The translations under genes and the position numbers were made by a program. 64,000 bases of DNA, taken from positions 4,154,001 through 4,218,000 of the forward strand of contig NC_007908.1 of assembly GCF_000013605.1 (NCBI RefSeq), given 5' to 3'. Under the pieces are notes generated by a model. The model saw nothing but the letters and a program-made list of their open reading frames with translations, ran no database searches and was not told the origin of the DNA. This DNA is from Rhodoferax ferrireducens T118. GTDB taxonomy: Bacteria > Pseudomonadota > Gammaproteobacteria > Burkholderiales > Burkholderiaceae_C. Positions 54,673-64,000 of this stretch are shown piece by piece (the stretch's first letter is position 1; every line of letters starts with the position of its first letter).

Positions 54673-56831
54673 CAGGTAGCCTTTCCGATGCGCCCTTGGC
54701 GCAGCGCAGTAACCACCTGCTCTTTGGGACCGTCGGCCATGATGCGGCCACCATCCATGACGATGATGCGGTCTGCCAGGTCCAGCAGCGAGGTGCGGTG
54801 GCTGATCAGCACCACGGTTTTTCCTTGCGCATACTCGGTTAGCCGGCGCTTGATGTCATCTTCGCTGGAGTAATCCATGGACGAGGTGGGCTCGTCCAGC
54901 AGCATGATGGGCGGGTCGTTGATGACCGCCCGCGCGATGGCAACGCCCTGGCGTTGCCCGCCCGACAAAGACTCGCCCCGCTCACCAACCAGCATGTCAA
55001 AGCCTTTGGGGTGCTGATTCACAAGGCCGATAATGCCGCCGATTTCAGCCGCCTTGATGATGGCGGCGTCGTCTGCCAGTGGGGCACCCAGAGTGATGTT
55101 CTCACGCAGGCTACCGTAGAACAACATGACGTCTTGCTGGACATAGCCAATTTGGCGCCGGAGTTCGGCGGGGTCGAGTTGGCGCAAATCAATACCGTCA
55201 ACCAGTACGGCGCCTTCGGACGGAAGGTACAAACCGAGGATGAGCTTTTCAAGCGTGGTCTTGCCCGAGCCGATGCGCCCCAAAATCGCCACTTTTTCAC
55301 CGGGTTTGATGCTGAACGTCAGGTTACGCAACGACGGCGTGCTTTGGCCGGGGTAGGTGAAGCTGACATCGCGAAATTCGAGAGCGCCTTTCAGTCGTCC
55401 ACGGCTGATGAAGGAGGTGCCCTCGGGGCGCTCGACTTCGCGCGCCATCATTTCGTTCAGCGAGGTCAGCGCGGTGGCGGCGGTGTGGTACTGCACCAGC
55501 AAGCCGGCCACCTGTCCCACCGGCGCCATCGCGCGGGATGCCAGCATGGTGCAGGCAATCAGGCCGCCCATGGTGAGATCACGTTCTGATATCAGGTACA
55601 CACCAATGATGACGATGGCCAGATTGATGAACTGCTGCACAAAAGCCGAGGTGTTGCTGGCGGTACTGGAGAGCAAGCGCAGCTGCGCGCCCACGCGGGC
55701 CAGCAGGGCGGCGCTTTTTTCCCATTTGCGCTGAATGGGCGCCTCGGCCGCAAGCGCCTTGAGGGTTTCAAACCCGACCAGGCCCTCTATCAGGGTGGCG
55801 TTGCGCTGGGCGCCTGCGCGGTAAGTGGTTTCGGCCAGTTCGTGCATGCGGCCCTGCACGGCCAGTGCATAAAGCACCATGATGGCCGCACCGATGCAAA
55901 GGGGAATGAGCATGAGCCAGGAGATCAAGCCGATGACGACCATGAAGATCAGTGCGAACGGCAGGTCGATAAAGGCCACGACCGTCGCCGAGCCAATAAA
56001 GTCACGCACCGACTCGAAGGCGCGCAGATTGGAAGCAAACGACCCCGCCGAGGCCGGACGTTGCTCCATGCGCATGCCCAGCACGCGCTCCATGATGAAG
56101 GCCGACAACTTGACGTCGGCCCGGCTGCTGGCCAGGTCAACAAAACGACCGCGCATGGTGCGCAACACCAGGTCGCTGATCAGCATGAGCAGCAGGCCCA
56201 GCGCCAGCACCCACAGGGTTTCAAACGCGTGGTTGGGCACCACGCGGTCATACACATTCATCGTGAACAGGGGCATGCCCAGGGCAAACAGATTGGCCAG
56301 CAGGGCGGCCAGCAGCACGTCGCGGTAAAGCGGACGGCTTTCGCCAATCACGCCCCAGAACCAGTGCCCATGCCGACCAGCGCGCACTTCGGGCGTGCGC
56401 GCGTCAAAACGTTGGGTCGGCCGCGCATAGATTGAAGTACCCAGGTAGTCGGCCTCTAATGTAGACAGAGGCACCTGGACCGGGGCATCGCCCAGTTCGG
56501 GGTAGACCACGTTGGCCCGACTGCGATCTTCATTAAAACCCAGTACCACGCAAGCGCGTTCCCCTTGCAGCAGCGCAATGGCTGGTAAAAGGACCGCTTT
56601 GAGACCGGTCAATGGGCAGGACACCAACTGGCTGCTGAGGTGTGCACGACGGGCGGCACGCGAGAACAGTCCAGGGGTCAGGCGGGAATGCTCGGCTGGC
56701 AGACCCGCCATGAGCGCGTCACGAGTAGGTACTTCACCGTGAGCTCGCGCGACGATCAGTAAACAATCCAGCAACTCATCGCTGGCAGTCACTGTAGGCG
56801 ACAAGCTGCCGGCGCCCTCCAAATTCCACAT
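54672..56831 (-). CDS. lapB: T1SS ABC exporter (LapB type) with peptidase-like N-terminal domain
   Basis: 719 residues from ATG 56831. An N-terminal C39-like domain (about 1-135) lacks a clear catalytic Cys-His-Asp set, as in RTX-type exporters that do not cleave a leader. Six membrane helices (about 165-440; MNVYDRVVPNHAFETLWVLA) are followed by the ATPase: Walker A VAILGRIGSGKTTLEKLILG, signature ESLSGGQRQGVAIARAV, Walker B PIMLLDEPTSSMD. It energises export of the RTX adhesin, recognising its C-terminus. First gene of the operon. Confidence 0.93.
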   Translation of the reverse strand: MWNLEGAGSLSPTVTASDELLDCLLIVARAHGEVPTRDALMAGLPAEHSRLTPGLFSRAARRAHLSSQLVSCPLTGLKAVLLPAIALLQGERACVVLGFNEDRSRANVVYPELGDAPVQVPLSTLEADYLGTSIYARPTQRFDARTPEVRAGRHGHWFWGVIGESRPLYRDVLLAALLANLFALGMPLFTMNVYDRVVPNHAFETLWVLALGLLLMLISDLVLRTMRGRFVDLASSRADVKLSAFIMERVLGMRMEQRPASAGSFASNLRAFESVRDFIGSATVVAFIDLPFALIFMVVIGLISWLMLIPLCIGAAIMVLYALAVQGRMHELAETTYRAGAQRNATLIEGLVGFETLKALAAEAPIQRKWEKSAALLARVGAQLRLLSSTASNTSAFVQQFINLAIVIIGVYLISERDLTMGGLIACTMLASRAMAPVGQVAGLLVQYHTAATALTSLNEMMAREVERPEGTSFISRGRLKGALEFRDVSFTYPGQSTPSLRNLTFSIKPGEKVAILGRIGSGKTTLEKLILGLYLPSEGAVLVDGIDLRQLDPAELRRQIGYVQQDVMLFYGSLRENITLGAPLADDAAIIKAAEIGGIIGLVNQHPKGFDMLVGERGESLSGGQRQGVAIARAVINDPPIMLLDEPTSSMDYSSEDDIKRRLTEYAQGKTVVLISHRTSLLDLADRIIVMDGGRIMADGPKEQVVTALRQGRIGKAT

Positions 56832-56869
56832 GCGCAACCCACGGTAATGAATCTTCGTGCGAGTTTACT

Positions 56870-56894
56870 GTAACAAAATTGTAACAATTAACTA
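56870..56894 (-). promoter_or_regulatory. Double GTAACAA motif upstream of the T1SS operon
   Basis: GTAACAAAATTGTAACAATT starts at 56870: two GTAACAA units 11 bp apart, the second containing GTAACAAT. It lies about 40 bp upstream of the exporter ATG in AT-rich DNA. One-turn spacing suggests paired binding of a regulator, also likely to act at 44.9 and 52.2 kb. Confidence 0.4.
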
Positions 56895-57243
56895 TATTCA
56901 AGCGCCACCGGCCATCGCGCTATTTTTCCCATTGGTGACAAGTACTTAGCGTGATACTGAGACTCGGGTTCCCGCCTGCATGGACAGCTTCCGAATCAGT
57001 TCAAGGGTGCGCTGCTGTTTTTGCATTGGCCAGCACGCGCAGGAAGACGTGCGCGGGCGTCGGATGCGGCAAGTCAATCGAACAAGGCATTGGACAATAA
57101 ATACAGACGCATGGGGACACCTCAAAAAATACTGCTTGGAATATTTGGAGATACCCAGCCGTACAACTGAACTTAAAAATCCCCTGGAAAGACCCCTCAA
57201 CGCGCAGGCTGTGCGGGCGTTACGGCGACGAAACCAAGAATGG
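56895..57243. other. Intergenic stretch of about 350 bp without a supported gene
   Basis: The gap separates the T1SS operon from the DUF2189 gene end. Short frames exist on both strands (for instance a minus-strand KQQRTLELIRKLSMQAGTRV with no start context), but none shows a ribosome site or family motif. It may hold a decayed gene or a leader; I see no repeat, tRNA or terminator with confidence. Confidence 0.4.
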
Positions 57244-58062
57244 TCAGGTTTTCAGACTCGCGTCTGGCGTCGGCGACACCGGTGCCTCTTGCCAGCAAAT
57301 CGCACCGCGGTAGGCATGCCAGCTGGCATGCCCCAGCAATGGACCGATCACGACCAGTCCCAAGGCCCATGGCAGCAGTGACACCACAACGAGAGTCGTG
57401 ATCAGTAAACCCCACAGCAGCATCACACCCGGGTTGGCAAACACCACGCGCATACTGTTGATGGCGGCCGTGATGGCATCCGTGTCGCGGTCCAGGATCA
57501 TCGGGATGGAAACCACGGCGGTGGAAAAAACCAGGGCAGCAAAGGCCCCTCCAACGGCCAGGTACACCAGCACAAACTCCCAGTTATCAGGGTTGAACAC
57601 CGCGTTAATCACCCCGGTGTTGGACGGCATGCCCGTATTGAAGAACACCGCAAACACCACCAGTGAGGCACGACCCCAAAGCAGTTCCAGCACGATGAGC
57701 ACCAGCACCAGCGTGCCCATGCTGCGGATATGCAATGCCCAGCAGGTTAGTGACGTTCTGAAATCGGGCCTCTGACCCCGCTCGCGACGGCGGCTCACCT
57801 CGTACAGGCCCATGGCCAAAAATGGCCCCACCAGCAGGCAACCAGAAACCAGCGATAGCGTGTATTCCGGCTTGGCACGAAACACCGCCGCCAGCGTGCT
57901 GGCCATCAGCCAGAAACACCAGCCATAAAAGAGGCCAATACCCGGGTGCGCTACCAGGTCGCGTAACCCGGCGGCCAGCCAGCGAAACGGCTCCAGCGGC
58001 CCCAGCGACACCATCAGCGCCTGCGGACCCACGGGCGGCGGTGGCACGTAGGGCGGACTCAT
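57244..58062 (-). CDS. DUF2189-family integral membrane protein
   Basis: 272 residues with about six membrane helices (e.g. LVLVLIVLELLWGRASLVVF; VMLLWGLLITTLVVVSLLPW). The N-terminal LEPFRWLAAGLRDLVAHPGI, then GLFYGWCFWLMASTLAAVF, is typical of DUF2189 proteins, as is SWHAYRGAICWQ near the end. Function unknown. It lies 32 bases downstream of ssb. Confidence 0.8.
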   Translation of the reverse strand: MSPPYVPPPPVGPQALMVSLGPLEPFRWLAAGLRDLVAHPGIGLFYGWCFWLMASTLAAVFRAKPEYTLSLVSGCLLVGPFLAMGLYEVSRRRERGQRPDFRTSLTCWALHIRSMGTLVLVLIVLELLWGRASLVVFAVFFNTGMPSNTGVINAVFNPDNWEFVLVYLAVGGAFAALVFSTAVVSIPMILDRDTDAITAAINSMRVVFANPGVMLLWGLLITTLVVVSLLPWALGLVVIGPLLGHASWHAYRGAICWQEAPVSPTPDASLKT

Positions 58063-58094
58063 GAGGGGATGCGCATTAGCGCTCTGGCCGGGTA

Positions 58095-58598
58095 CTAGAA
58101 CGGAATATCGTCATCCATGTCATCAAAACCACTGGACGGCTTGGCCTGCGCCGGGGCTGGGGCAGGGCGAGCAGCCGGGGCGGATGCCGCCGGACGCGAT
58201 GCCGGTGCCGGACGCGAATAGCCGCCGCTGGCGCCTTCATCGTCGTCAGATGGGCCGCCCATGCCTTCGCGACCACCCAGCATTTGCATCTCGTTGGCAA
58301 TGATGTCGGTGGCGTATTTTTCGATGCCGTCCTTGTCGGTGTACTTACGCGTCTTGATGCGGCCTTCCACATAGACGGAACGGCCTTTTTTCAGGTACTG
58401 GCCCACAATCTCGGCCAGTTTGCCAAAAAAGGTGACACGGTGCCACTCGGTCTCCTCGACCATCTCACCGGTTTTACTCTTGTACTTGCTGCTGGTCGCA
58501 ATGGTGATGTTGGCCACCGGATCGCCACTGGGCAGGTAACGAATTTCAGGGTCGCGCCCCAAGTTGCCCACGAGAATGACTTTGTTAACGGATGCCAT
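58095..58598 (-). CDS. ssb: Single-stranded DNA-binding protein
   Basis: 167 residues. The OB fold ([60 protein letters not shown]) is followed by a Gly/Pro/Ala-rich linker and the acidic tip DDMDDDIPF that recruits DNA-repair partners. It lies between an MFS gene and DUF2189; the MFS-ssb pair next to uvrA is a common betaproteobacterial arrangement. Confidence 0.97.
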   Translation of the reverse strand: MASVNKVILVGNLGRDPEIRYLPSGDPVANITIATSSKYKSKTGEMVEETEWHRVTFFGKLAEIVGQYLKKGRSVYVEGRIKTRKYTDKDGIEKYATDIIANEMQMLGGREGMGGPSDDDEGASGGYSRPAPASRPAASAPAARPAPAPAQAKPSSGFDDMDDDIPF

Positions 58599-58652
58599 GG
58601 TTGTTCCTTAATTGACGTGACTGCGGTCTATCCCGCAGGGTTTCAGGCTTCA

Positions 58653-59894
58653 TTATCCAGCCTTTGGCGCCAGCCCCGGCGCCTGCACGGCCAGCGCTGA
58701 CATCGGCCAGGCCACCAGCAACCATAGCAGCATGAGCCCGGCGCAGACCGCGAACAAGCCTGGTGCGCCAACGTGCTTGACCAGCCAGCCGCCCATCACG
58801 CCGCCGGCAAACAGGCCCAGCGACTGCAAGGTGTTGTAAACCCCCATGGCGGCACCGCGGGCATGCGCTGGCGCCATCCGCGAAACCATGCTCGGCTGAC
58901 TCGCCTCCAGCACATTGAAGCCATAGAAAAAAACAAACAACAGCGCCACCATCACCCCAACGCTGGGCGTGCTTGACGCTAGCAGCAACAAACCCAGTTG
59001 CACCGCAGCCGTCAGCCCAATCGAGATCAGAAACACCGCCCGCAGGTAACCGCGCCTTTCAAGCTGGAACAGCGACCCCCCCATGACAACAAAGGAGCCC
59101 AGCACCGCCGGCAAGTACACCCACCAGTGATGATCGCGCGCCAAGCCGGCCTGCACCAGCATGGCGGGAACGGCCATCCACATCGCCAACTGCACCGCAT
59201 GCAGCACAAACACGCCAAAGTTCAAGCGCAACAAGGCGGGCAAGCGCAACACCTCCAGCAAACCGCCACGCGGCATGTCTTTATGCTGCTGTGGCTCAGC
59301 CGGCACCCACCAGATCACCACCGCCACGCCCAGCAGCGCCAGCACGCCGGTCAGGGCAAACAGCCCGCCCAGCCCGACCATAGCCACCAGCAAAGGCGCA
59401 GCCACCAAAGACAGCGCAAACATCAACCCGATGCTGATGCCCACCAGCGCCATCGATTTGGTGCGGACCTCGTCACGGGTCTGGTCGGCCAGCAAGGCGG
59501 TCACCGCAGCGGACACGGCGCCGGCGCCCTGCACGGCCCGCCCAATCGCCAGCCAGGTCAGGCTGGGCGCCCAGGCGGCGACAAAACTGCCGACGGCAAA
59601 CAGCAGCAAGCCGAAAATGATGACCCGTTTGCGCCCGAGCCGATCGGAAGCCATGCCATAAAGGAATTGCAGCATGGCCTGGGTCAAGCCATAGAGCCCC
59701 ATGGTCAGGCCGATCAGGGCCAGATCGTCGCCACCGGGGTATTTGGCGGCCTCAATGGCAAACACCGGCAATATAAGAAACAGCCCCAGCATGCGCAGGG
59801 CAAAGATGCTGGCCAGCGAAAAACTGGCGCGCAACTCGGTCGGCGTCATTGCATGGGTGGCAACAACGCCTTTTCCCTCAAACGAGGCATTCAT
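58653..59894 (-). CDS. MFS transporter
   Basis: About 413 residues with twelve hydrophobic segments. The loop 2-3 motif is LYGMASDRLGRKRVIIFGLL, the MFS signature, and the segment AIGRAVQGAGAVSAAVTALL resembles the drug-efflux motif C. The start is uncertain (ATG 59894 chosen; ATG 59849, MTPTELRASFSL, also possible) because no strong ribosome site is seen. Divergent from uvrA. Substrate unknown. Confidence 0.87.
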   Translation of the reverse strand: MNASFEGKGVVATHAMTPTELRASFSLASIFALRMLGLFLILPVFAIEAAKYPGGDDLALIGLTMGLYGLTQAMLQFLYGMASDRLGRKRVIIFGLLLFAVGSFVAAWAPSLTWLAIGRAVQGAGAVSAAVTALLADQTRDEVRTKSMALVGISIGLMFALSLVAAPLLVAMVGLGGLFALTGVLALLGVAVVIWWVPAEPQQHKDMPRGGLLEVLRLPALLRLNFGVFVLHAVQLAMWMAVPAMLVQAGLARDHHWWVYLPAVLGSFVVMGGSLFQLERRGYLRAVFLISIGLTAAVQLGLLLLASSTPSVGVMVALLFVFFYGFNVLEASQPSMVSRMAPAHARGAAMGVYNTLQSLGLFAGGVMGGWLVKHVGAPGLFAVCAGLMLLWLLVAWPMSALAVQAPGLAPKAG

Positions 59895-60051
59895 CTTGGA
59901 CAAAACTGGGACCCCCCAACACACAAAGCCAGAAATGGCTAACTACAAAACGGGGCCATTGTCCCCGATATGCGCCCGCTGCACCGCGTGACAATCTGCC
60001 ATAAGCGCCAGTCTTGACTATCATGGCAGGTTTTCCCGACCAGATTTCACC

Positions 60052-63000
60052 TTGAACTCACCCACCGACGCCGCCCTCGAACCCCCTCCAGACGGCCAGT
60101 ACCTGGCCCGGGCCTTGCAGTTACAGAACATCAGCATTCGCGGCGCGCGCACGCACAACCTGAAGAATATTGATCTGGACATCCCGCGCAACCAGCTGGT
60201 GGTGATCACCGGCTTGAGTGGCTCTGGCAAGTCCAGCCTGGCGTTTGACACCTTGTACGCCGAAGGCCAACGCCGCTATGTCGAGAGCCTGTCCACCTAC
60301 GCGCGCCAGTTTTTGCAGCTCATGGACAAGCCCGATGTGGACCTGATCGAGGGCCTCTCGCCGGCGATCTCGATCGAGCAGAAGGCCACCTCGCACAACC
60401 CGCGCTCCACCGTCGGCACGGTGACCGAGATTCACGACTACCTGCGCCTGCTGTTTGCCCGCGCCGGCACGCCGTTTTGCCCGGAACACGATTTGCCGCT
60501 GCAGTCCCAGACCGTGAGCCAGATGGTGGACGCCGTGCTGGCGCTCCCCCTGGATACCCGGCTGATGATTCTGGCGCCCTTGGCACGCGAAAAAAAAGGC
60601 GAGTTCCTGGACGTGTTTGCCGATATGCAGGCGCAGGGCTATGTGCGCTTTCGGGTCAACGGCCAGGCGTTTGAGTTTGACGAGCTGCCAGCCCTCAAAA
60701 AGACCGAGAAGCACGACATCGACGTGGTGATTGACCGCATCAAGGTGCGCCACCCCCCAGCCCAACAGGCAAGCGCCGAGGCAGACTCCGACGCAGCACC
60801 CGACCCGACGCCGGACGCCAGCCGCAGCGCCGCCCAGGCCGACTTTGAAAATCTGCGCCAGCGCCTGGCCGAGAGCTTCGAGGCCGCCTTGCGGCTCGCC
60901 GGCGGGCGCGCCATTGCTGTAGAAATTGATAGCGTATCGCGCAACAACGACGGGGGCTACAGGCCAATTGAGCATATATTTAATGCCAAATTCGCGTGCC
61001 CCGTCTGCAGCTACTCGATTGCCGAACTGGAGCCACGGCTGTTTTCCTTCAACTCCCCAGTCGGGGCATGTCCGGCCTGTGACGGTCTGGGCGCGAATGA
61101 TTTTTTTGACCCGGCACGGGTGGTGGCATTCCCCTCCCTGAGCCTGGCGGGCGGCGCCATCAAGGGCTGGGACCGGCGCAACGCCTACTACTTTGCCATG
61201 CTGGAGAGCCTGGCGGCGCATTACCAGTTTGACATTGAACAAGCCTTTGAATCGCTGCCGCCAACGGTGCAGCACGCCGTGCTGTTTGGCTCGGGCGAGG
61301 AAGACATCAAGTTCAGCTACGTGATGGACTCCGGCACTCAAACGGGCAAGAAGGTGAGCAAGAAACATCCGTTCGAAGGCATCATCCCCAACATGCAGCG
61401 GCGCTATGCCGAGACCGATTCCGCCGTGGTGCGCGAAGACCTGGCGCGCTACCGCAGCACCCAGCCGTGCCCGCAATGCGGCGGCTCCCGGCTCAGGCGC
61501 GAAGCGCGCCACGTCAAGATTGGCGAAGGGGAGCAAGCGCGCGCTATTTTTGAACTCAGTCACCTGACGCTGCGCGAGAGTTATCAGTATTTCAACACTT
61601 TGAGCATGCATGGCGCCAAGGGCGAAATCGCCAGCAAGGTGGTGCGTGAAATCGGCCTGCGGCTGAAATTTCTCAATGACGTCGGGCTGAACTACCTCAG
61701 CCTGGACCGCAGCGCCGAATCTTTAAGCGGCGGCGAGTCGCAACGCATCCGCCTGGCCAGCCAGATCGGCTCCGGTCTGACCGGTGTCATGTACGTGCTC
61801 GACGAGCCCAGCATTGGCTTGCATCAGCGCGACAACGACCGACTGATTGGCACCCTGAAACACCTGCGCGACATCGGCAACAGCGTGCTGGTGGTCGAGC
61901 ACGATGAAGACATGATGCGCGCCGCTGACCACATCATCGACATGGGGCCGGGCGCAGGCCTGCACGGCGGTCGCGTGATGGCGCAGGGCACGTTTGAGCA
62001 GGTCAGGGCCAACACCGAGTCGCTCACCGGCCAATACCTGGCGCACACGCTGCGGATTGCGGTGCCGCGCCAACGCACGCCCTGGCTGCCCACGGTGCAG
62101 GCGCGGGCAGCCGCCGACAAGCCCAAAGCGCACCGCTTCGCGCCGAGTCCGGCGGCGCTGCGCCGCGCCGAGCGCGAAGCCCTGCATCTGGCGACCCAAG
62201 GCAAGCTGCAGTCCTTGCGCGTGATCGGCGCCAGCGGCCACAACCTCCAGGGCGTTGATGTTGAATTTCCGGTCGGCCTGTTCACCTGTGTCACCGGCGT
62301 CTCGGGCTCGGGCAAATCAACCCTGGTCAACGACACGCTGTACGCCGCCGTGGCGCGCACGCTGTACCGGGCGCACGAGGAACCGGCCGGGCATGAGGCG
62401 ATTGAAGGCATTGAGCACTTTGACAAGGTGATCAGTGTCGACCAGTCCCCGATCGGGCGCACGCCCCGCTCCAACCCGGCCACCTACACCGGCCTGTTCA
62501 CGCCCATTCGCGAGTTGATGGCCGAGGTGCCGATGGCGCGCGAGCGCGGCTACGGACCGGGGCGTTTCAGCTTCAACGTGAGCCAGTCCAGCGGTGGTGG
62601 GCGCTGCGAGGCCTGCCAGGGCGACGGCATGGTGAAAGTTGAAATGCACTTTTTGCCTGACGTTTATGTGCCCTGTGACGTCTGTGTGGGCCACCGCTAC
62701 AACCGCGAAACGCTAGAGGTGCTTTACAAGGGCAAAAACATCGCGCAAATTCTGGATCTCACGGTCGAAGTGGCGCATGAGTTTTTCAAGGCGGTGCCGA
62801 CCATTGCGCGCAAACTGCGCACGCTGCTGGACGTGGGCCTGTCCTACATTCGCCTGGGGCAATCGGCCACCACGCTGTCTGGCGGCGAGGCGCAGCGCGT
62901 CAAGCTGGCGCTCGAACTCAGCAAACGCGACACCGGGCGCACGCTCTACATCCTGGACGAACCCACGACGGGATTGCACTTTGCCGACATCGACCTGCTG

Positions 63001-63210
63001 CTCAAGGTCTTGCACCAGCTGCGCGATGCGGGCAACACCATCGTGGTGATTGAACACAACCTGGATGTCATCAAGACCGCTGACTGGCTGATTGACATGG
63101 GCCCCGAGGGCGGCGCTGGCGGCGGGCAGGTGGTGGGCATCGGCACGCCCGAAGACCTGGCGGCCAACCCGGCCAGCCACACCGGGCACTATTTGAAGCG
63201 GCTGTTGTGA
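60052..63210 (+). CDS. uvrA: Excinuclease ABC subunit A
   Basis: 1052 residues with an apparent TTG start ([16 protein letters not shown]), because no in-frame ATG precedes [20 protein letters not shown]. UvrA recognises DNA damage and loads UvrB. Walker A motifs are [15 protein letters not shown] and [15 protein letters not shown]; signatures are [18 protein letters not shown] and [17 protein letters not shown]. Zinc modules are CPVC-N-CPAC (about residues 317-345) and CEAC-N-CDVC (about 855-880). A hydrophilic Ala/Pro/Asp-rich stretch ([16 protein letters not shown]) and a 20-residue stretch encoded by a repeat element ([20 protein letters not shown]) enlarge the region before the first zinc module. 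Confidence 0.95.
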   Translation: MNSPTDAALEPPPDGQYLARALQLQNISIRGARTHNLKNIDLDIPRNQLVVITGLSGSGKSSLAFDTLYAEGQRRYVESLSTYARQFLQLMDKPDVDLIEGLSPAISIEQKATSHNPRSTVGTVTEIHDYLRLLFARAGTPFCPEHDLPLQSQTVSQMVDAVLALPLDTRLMILAPLAREKKGEFLDVFADMQAQGYVRFRVNGQAFEFDELPALKKTEKHDIDVVIDRIKVRHPPAQQASAEADSDAAPDPTPDASRSAAQADFENLRQRLAESFEAALRLAGGRAIAVEIDSVSRNNDGGYRPIEHIFNAKFACPVCSYSIAELEPRLFSFNSPVGACPACDGLGANDFFDPARVVAFPSLSLAGGAIKGWDRRNAYYFAMLESLAAHYQFDIEQAFESLPPTVQHAVLFGSGEEDIKFSYVMDSGTQTGKKVSKKHPFEGIIPNMQRRYAETDSAVVREDLARYRSTQPCPQCGGSRLRREARHVKIGEGEQARAIFELSHLTLRESYQYFNTLSMHGAKGEIASKVVREIGLRLKFLNDVGLNYLSLDRSAESLSGGESQRIRLASQIGSGLTGVMYVLDEPSIGLHQRDNDRLIGTLKHLRDIGNSVLVVEHDEDMMRAADHIIDMGPGAGLHGGRVMAQGTFEQVRANTESLTGQYLAHTLRIAVPRQRTPWLPTVQARAAADKPKAHRFAPSPAALRRAEREALHLATQGKLQSLRVIGASGHNLQGVDVEFPVGLFTCVTGVSGSGKSTLVNDTLYAAVARTLYRAHEEPAGHEAIEGIEHFDKVISVDQSPIGRTPRSNPATYTGLFTPIRELMAEVPMARERGYGPGRFSFNVSQSSGGGRCEACQGDGMVKVEMHFLPDVYVPCDVCVGHRYNRETLEVLYKGKNIAQILDLTVEVAHEFFKAVPTIARKLRTLLDVGLSYIRLGQSATTLSGGEAQRVKLALELSKRDTGRTLYILDEPTTGLHFADIDLLLKVLHQLRDAGNTIVVIEHNLDVIKTADWLIDMGPEGGAGGGQVVGIGTPEDLAANPASHTGHYLKRLL
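60917..60985. repeat. Copy C of the CGGGGGCTACAG element, in frame inside uvrA
   Basis: The stretch has the same order as the other copies: AAATTGATAGCGTATCGC, then CGACGGGGGCTACAGGCC, then an AT-rich end with ATATATTTAA. It encodes about 22 residues just before the first zinc module of UvrA, at a place where other UvrA proteins are shorter, and keeps the frame open. Confidence 0.65.
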
Positions 63211-63230
63211 GGGCTTGAATGTTGGCGCCC

Positions 63231-64000
63231 TCAGGGGGGCGTCGGCACTGGCAACTCAGGCAGTGCGCGCAACTGCCGCCGCAAAATCTTGCCCAGGTTG
63301 GTCTTGGGCAGCGGCTCGGTGCGGAACTCGATGATCTTGGGCACCTTGTAGTCGGTCAGGTGCTGGCGGCAATGGGCCAGCAGGTCTTGCTCGGTCAGGG
63401 CCGGATCGCTCCTGACCACAATGATCTTGACCACCTCGCCGGATCTCTCGTCGGGCGCGCCAATGGCTGCCACCTCGGCCACGCCCGGATGCAGCGCCAC
63501 GGCGTCCTCAATCTGGTTCGGAAACACCTTGAAGCCGGACACGATGATCATGTCCTTCTTTCGGTCGGTGATCTTGAAGTAGCCGCGCTCGTCCATGAAG
63601 CCCATGTCGCCGGTGCGCAGCCAGCCCTCCGCGGTGAACACCTTGGCGGTCTCGTCAGGGCGGTTCCAGTAGCCCGTCATCACCTGCGGGCCGCGGATGC
63701 CGATTTCGCCCACCTCGCCGAGCGCCAACTCGCGTCCGTCGTCGTCCAGCACGGCGGCCTCGGTCGACGGAAATGGCATGCCGATGGTGCCCGTCCAGTC
63801 GACGATGTTGAGCGGATTGGCCGTCACGCCGGGCGAGGTTTCTGTCAGACCGTAGGCTTCAATGATGGGCTTGCCCGTGGCCTTCTTCCAGCGTTCGGCC
63901 ACCACACGTTGCACCGCCATGCCGCCGGCAATGACAACCTTGAGGCTGCGGGTGTCCACCTCGGCAAATTCAGGCGTATCGAGCAGCGCCCGGTACAGCG
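63231..64000 (-). CDS. Long-chain acyl-CoA ligase, C-terminal part (5' end outside window)
   Basis: The frame is open to the right edge, so the N-terminal half and P-loop are missing; the GTG at 63959 is internal. Visible motifs are EAYGLTETSPGVTANP, the Asp of WLRTGDMGFMDERGYF, the hinge ITDRKKDMIIVSGFKVFPNQ and the catalytic Lys in PKTNLGKILRRQL. It is clearly a FadD paralogue (compare 29652-31325), with several diagnostic stretches identical. It converges on uvrA with a 20-base gap. Confidence 0.92.
   Translation of the reverse strand, partial: LYRALLDTPEFAEVDTRSLKVVIAGGMAVQRVVAERWKKATGKPIIEAYGLTETSPGVTANPLNIVDWTGTIGMPFPSTEAAVLDDDGRELALGEVGEIGIRGPQVMTGYWNRPDETAKVFTAEGWLRTGDMGFMDERGYFKITDRKKDMIIVSGFKVFPNQIEDAVALHPGVAEVAAIGAPDERSGEVVKIIVVRSDPALTEQDLLAHCRQHLTDYKVPKIIEFRTEPLPKTNLGKILRRQLRALPELPVPTPP

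Overview
The window looks like a chromosomal segment of a betaproteobacterium in the Comamonadaceae (Rhodoferax/Polaromonas-like). The support is its high-GC coding style, the MFS-ssb-uvrA neighbourhood, LapG/LapD adhesin-control genes, and copies of a short intergenic element built around the core CGGGGGCTACAG that is familiar from that family. This is inference from gene content and style; no rRNA or marker-gene comparison was possible.

Layout. 0-2.2 kb: the end of a flagellar operon (flgK 3' end, flgL). 2.3-9.8 kb: a MocR-type PLP regulator divergent from a tight operon of amino-acid genes (LysE exporter, Asp/Glu racemase, EamA transporter, aminotransferase, GST, PhzF), then a histidine phosphatase. 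9.8-10.8 kb: a decayed patch (a Fis-like HTH relic and a broken flavin reductase) and a histone H1-like gene. 11-17.6 kb: two paralogous Tat-exported phospholipase C genes, each preceded by a tiny lipoprotein gene, followed upstream by a HAD phosphatase and a divergent GlpR/DeoR-type repressor with GlpR-like half-sites. 17.7-23.4 kb: cyanase, its ABC transporter and a NarX/NarL-type two-component pair. 23.5-27 kb: EamA, creatininase-like, YjdM and CorA. 27-29.6 kb: mtnP, a FucA-like aldolase and mtnA, with overlapping ends, matching the DHAP shunt for methylthioadenosine salvage. 29.7-36.5 kb: fadD, pntBA, nudJ-mnmA.

36.5-42.9 kb: an operon reading leftward: RND adaptor, RND pump, sulfide:quinone oxidoreductase, DUF2892 membrane protein, and a CsoR-family repressor with altered ligand residues. 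A CsoR-type operator lies inside the promoter at the head of this operon.

43-57 kb: a complete Lap-type adhesin switch in several transcription units. They are a TolC-OmpA fusion outer-membrane channel; LapG protease, LapD receptor and a lytic transglycosylase on the plus strand; a compact LapA-like RTX adhesin with a TAAG LapG site and four near-identical 297-bp repeats; and a T1SS operon of ABC protein, HlyD-type adaptor, LuxR pseudo-receiver regulator and an uncharacterised 73-residue protein. Their promoter regions share an ATTGTTAC motif. The expected logic is that c-di-GMP-bound LapD sequesters LapG and leaves the adhesin anchored; without c-di-GMP, LapG cuts the adhesin free.

57-64 kb: a DUF2189 membrane protein, ssb, an MFS transporter, uvrA (with a CGGGGGCTACAG element inside its reading frame) and the 3' part of a second acyl-CoA ligase running off the window.
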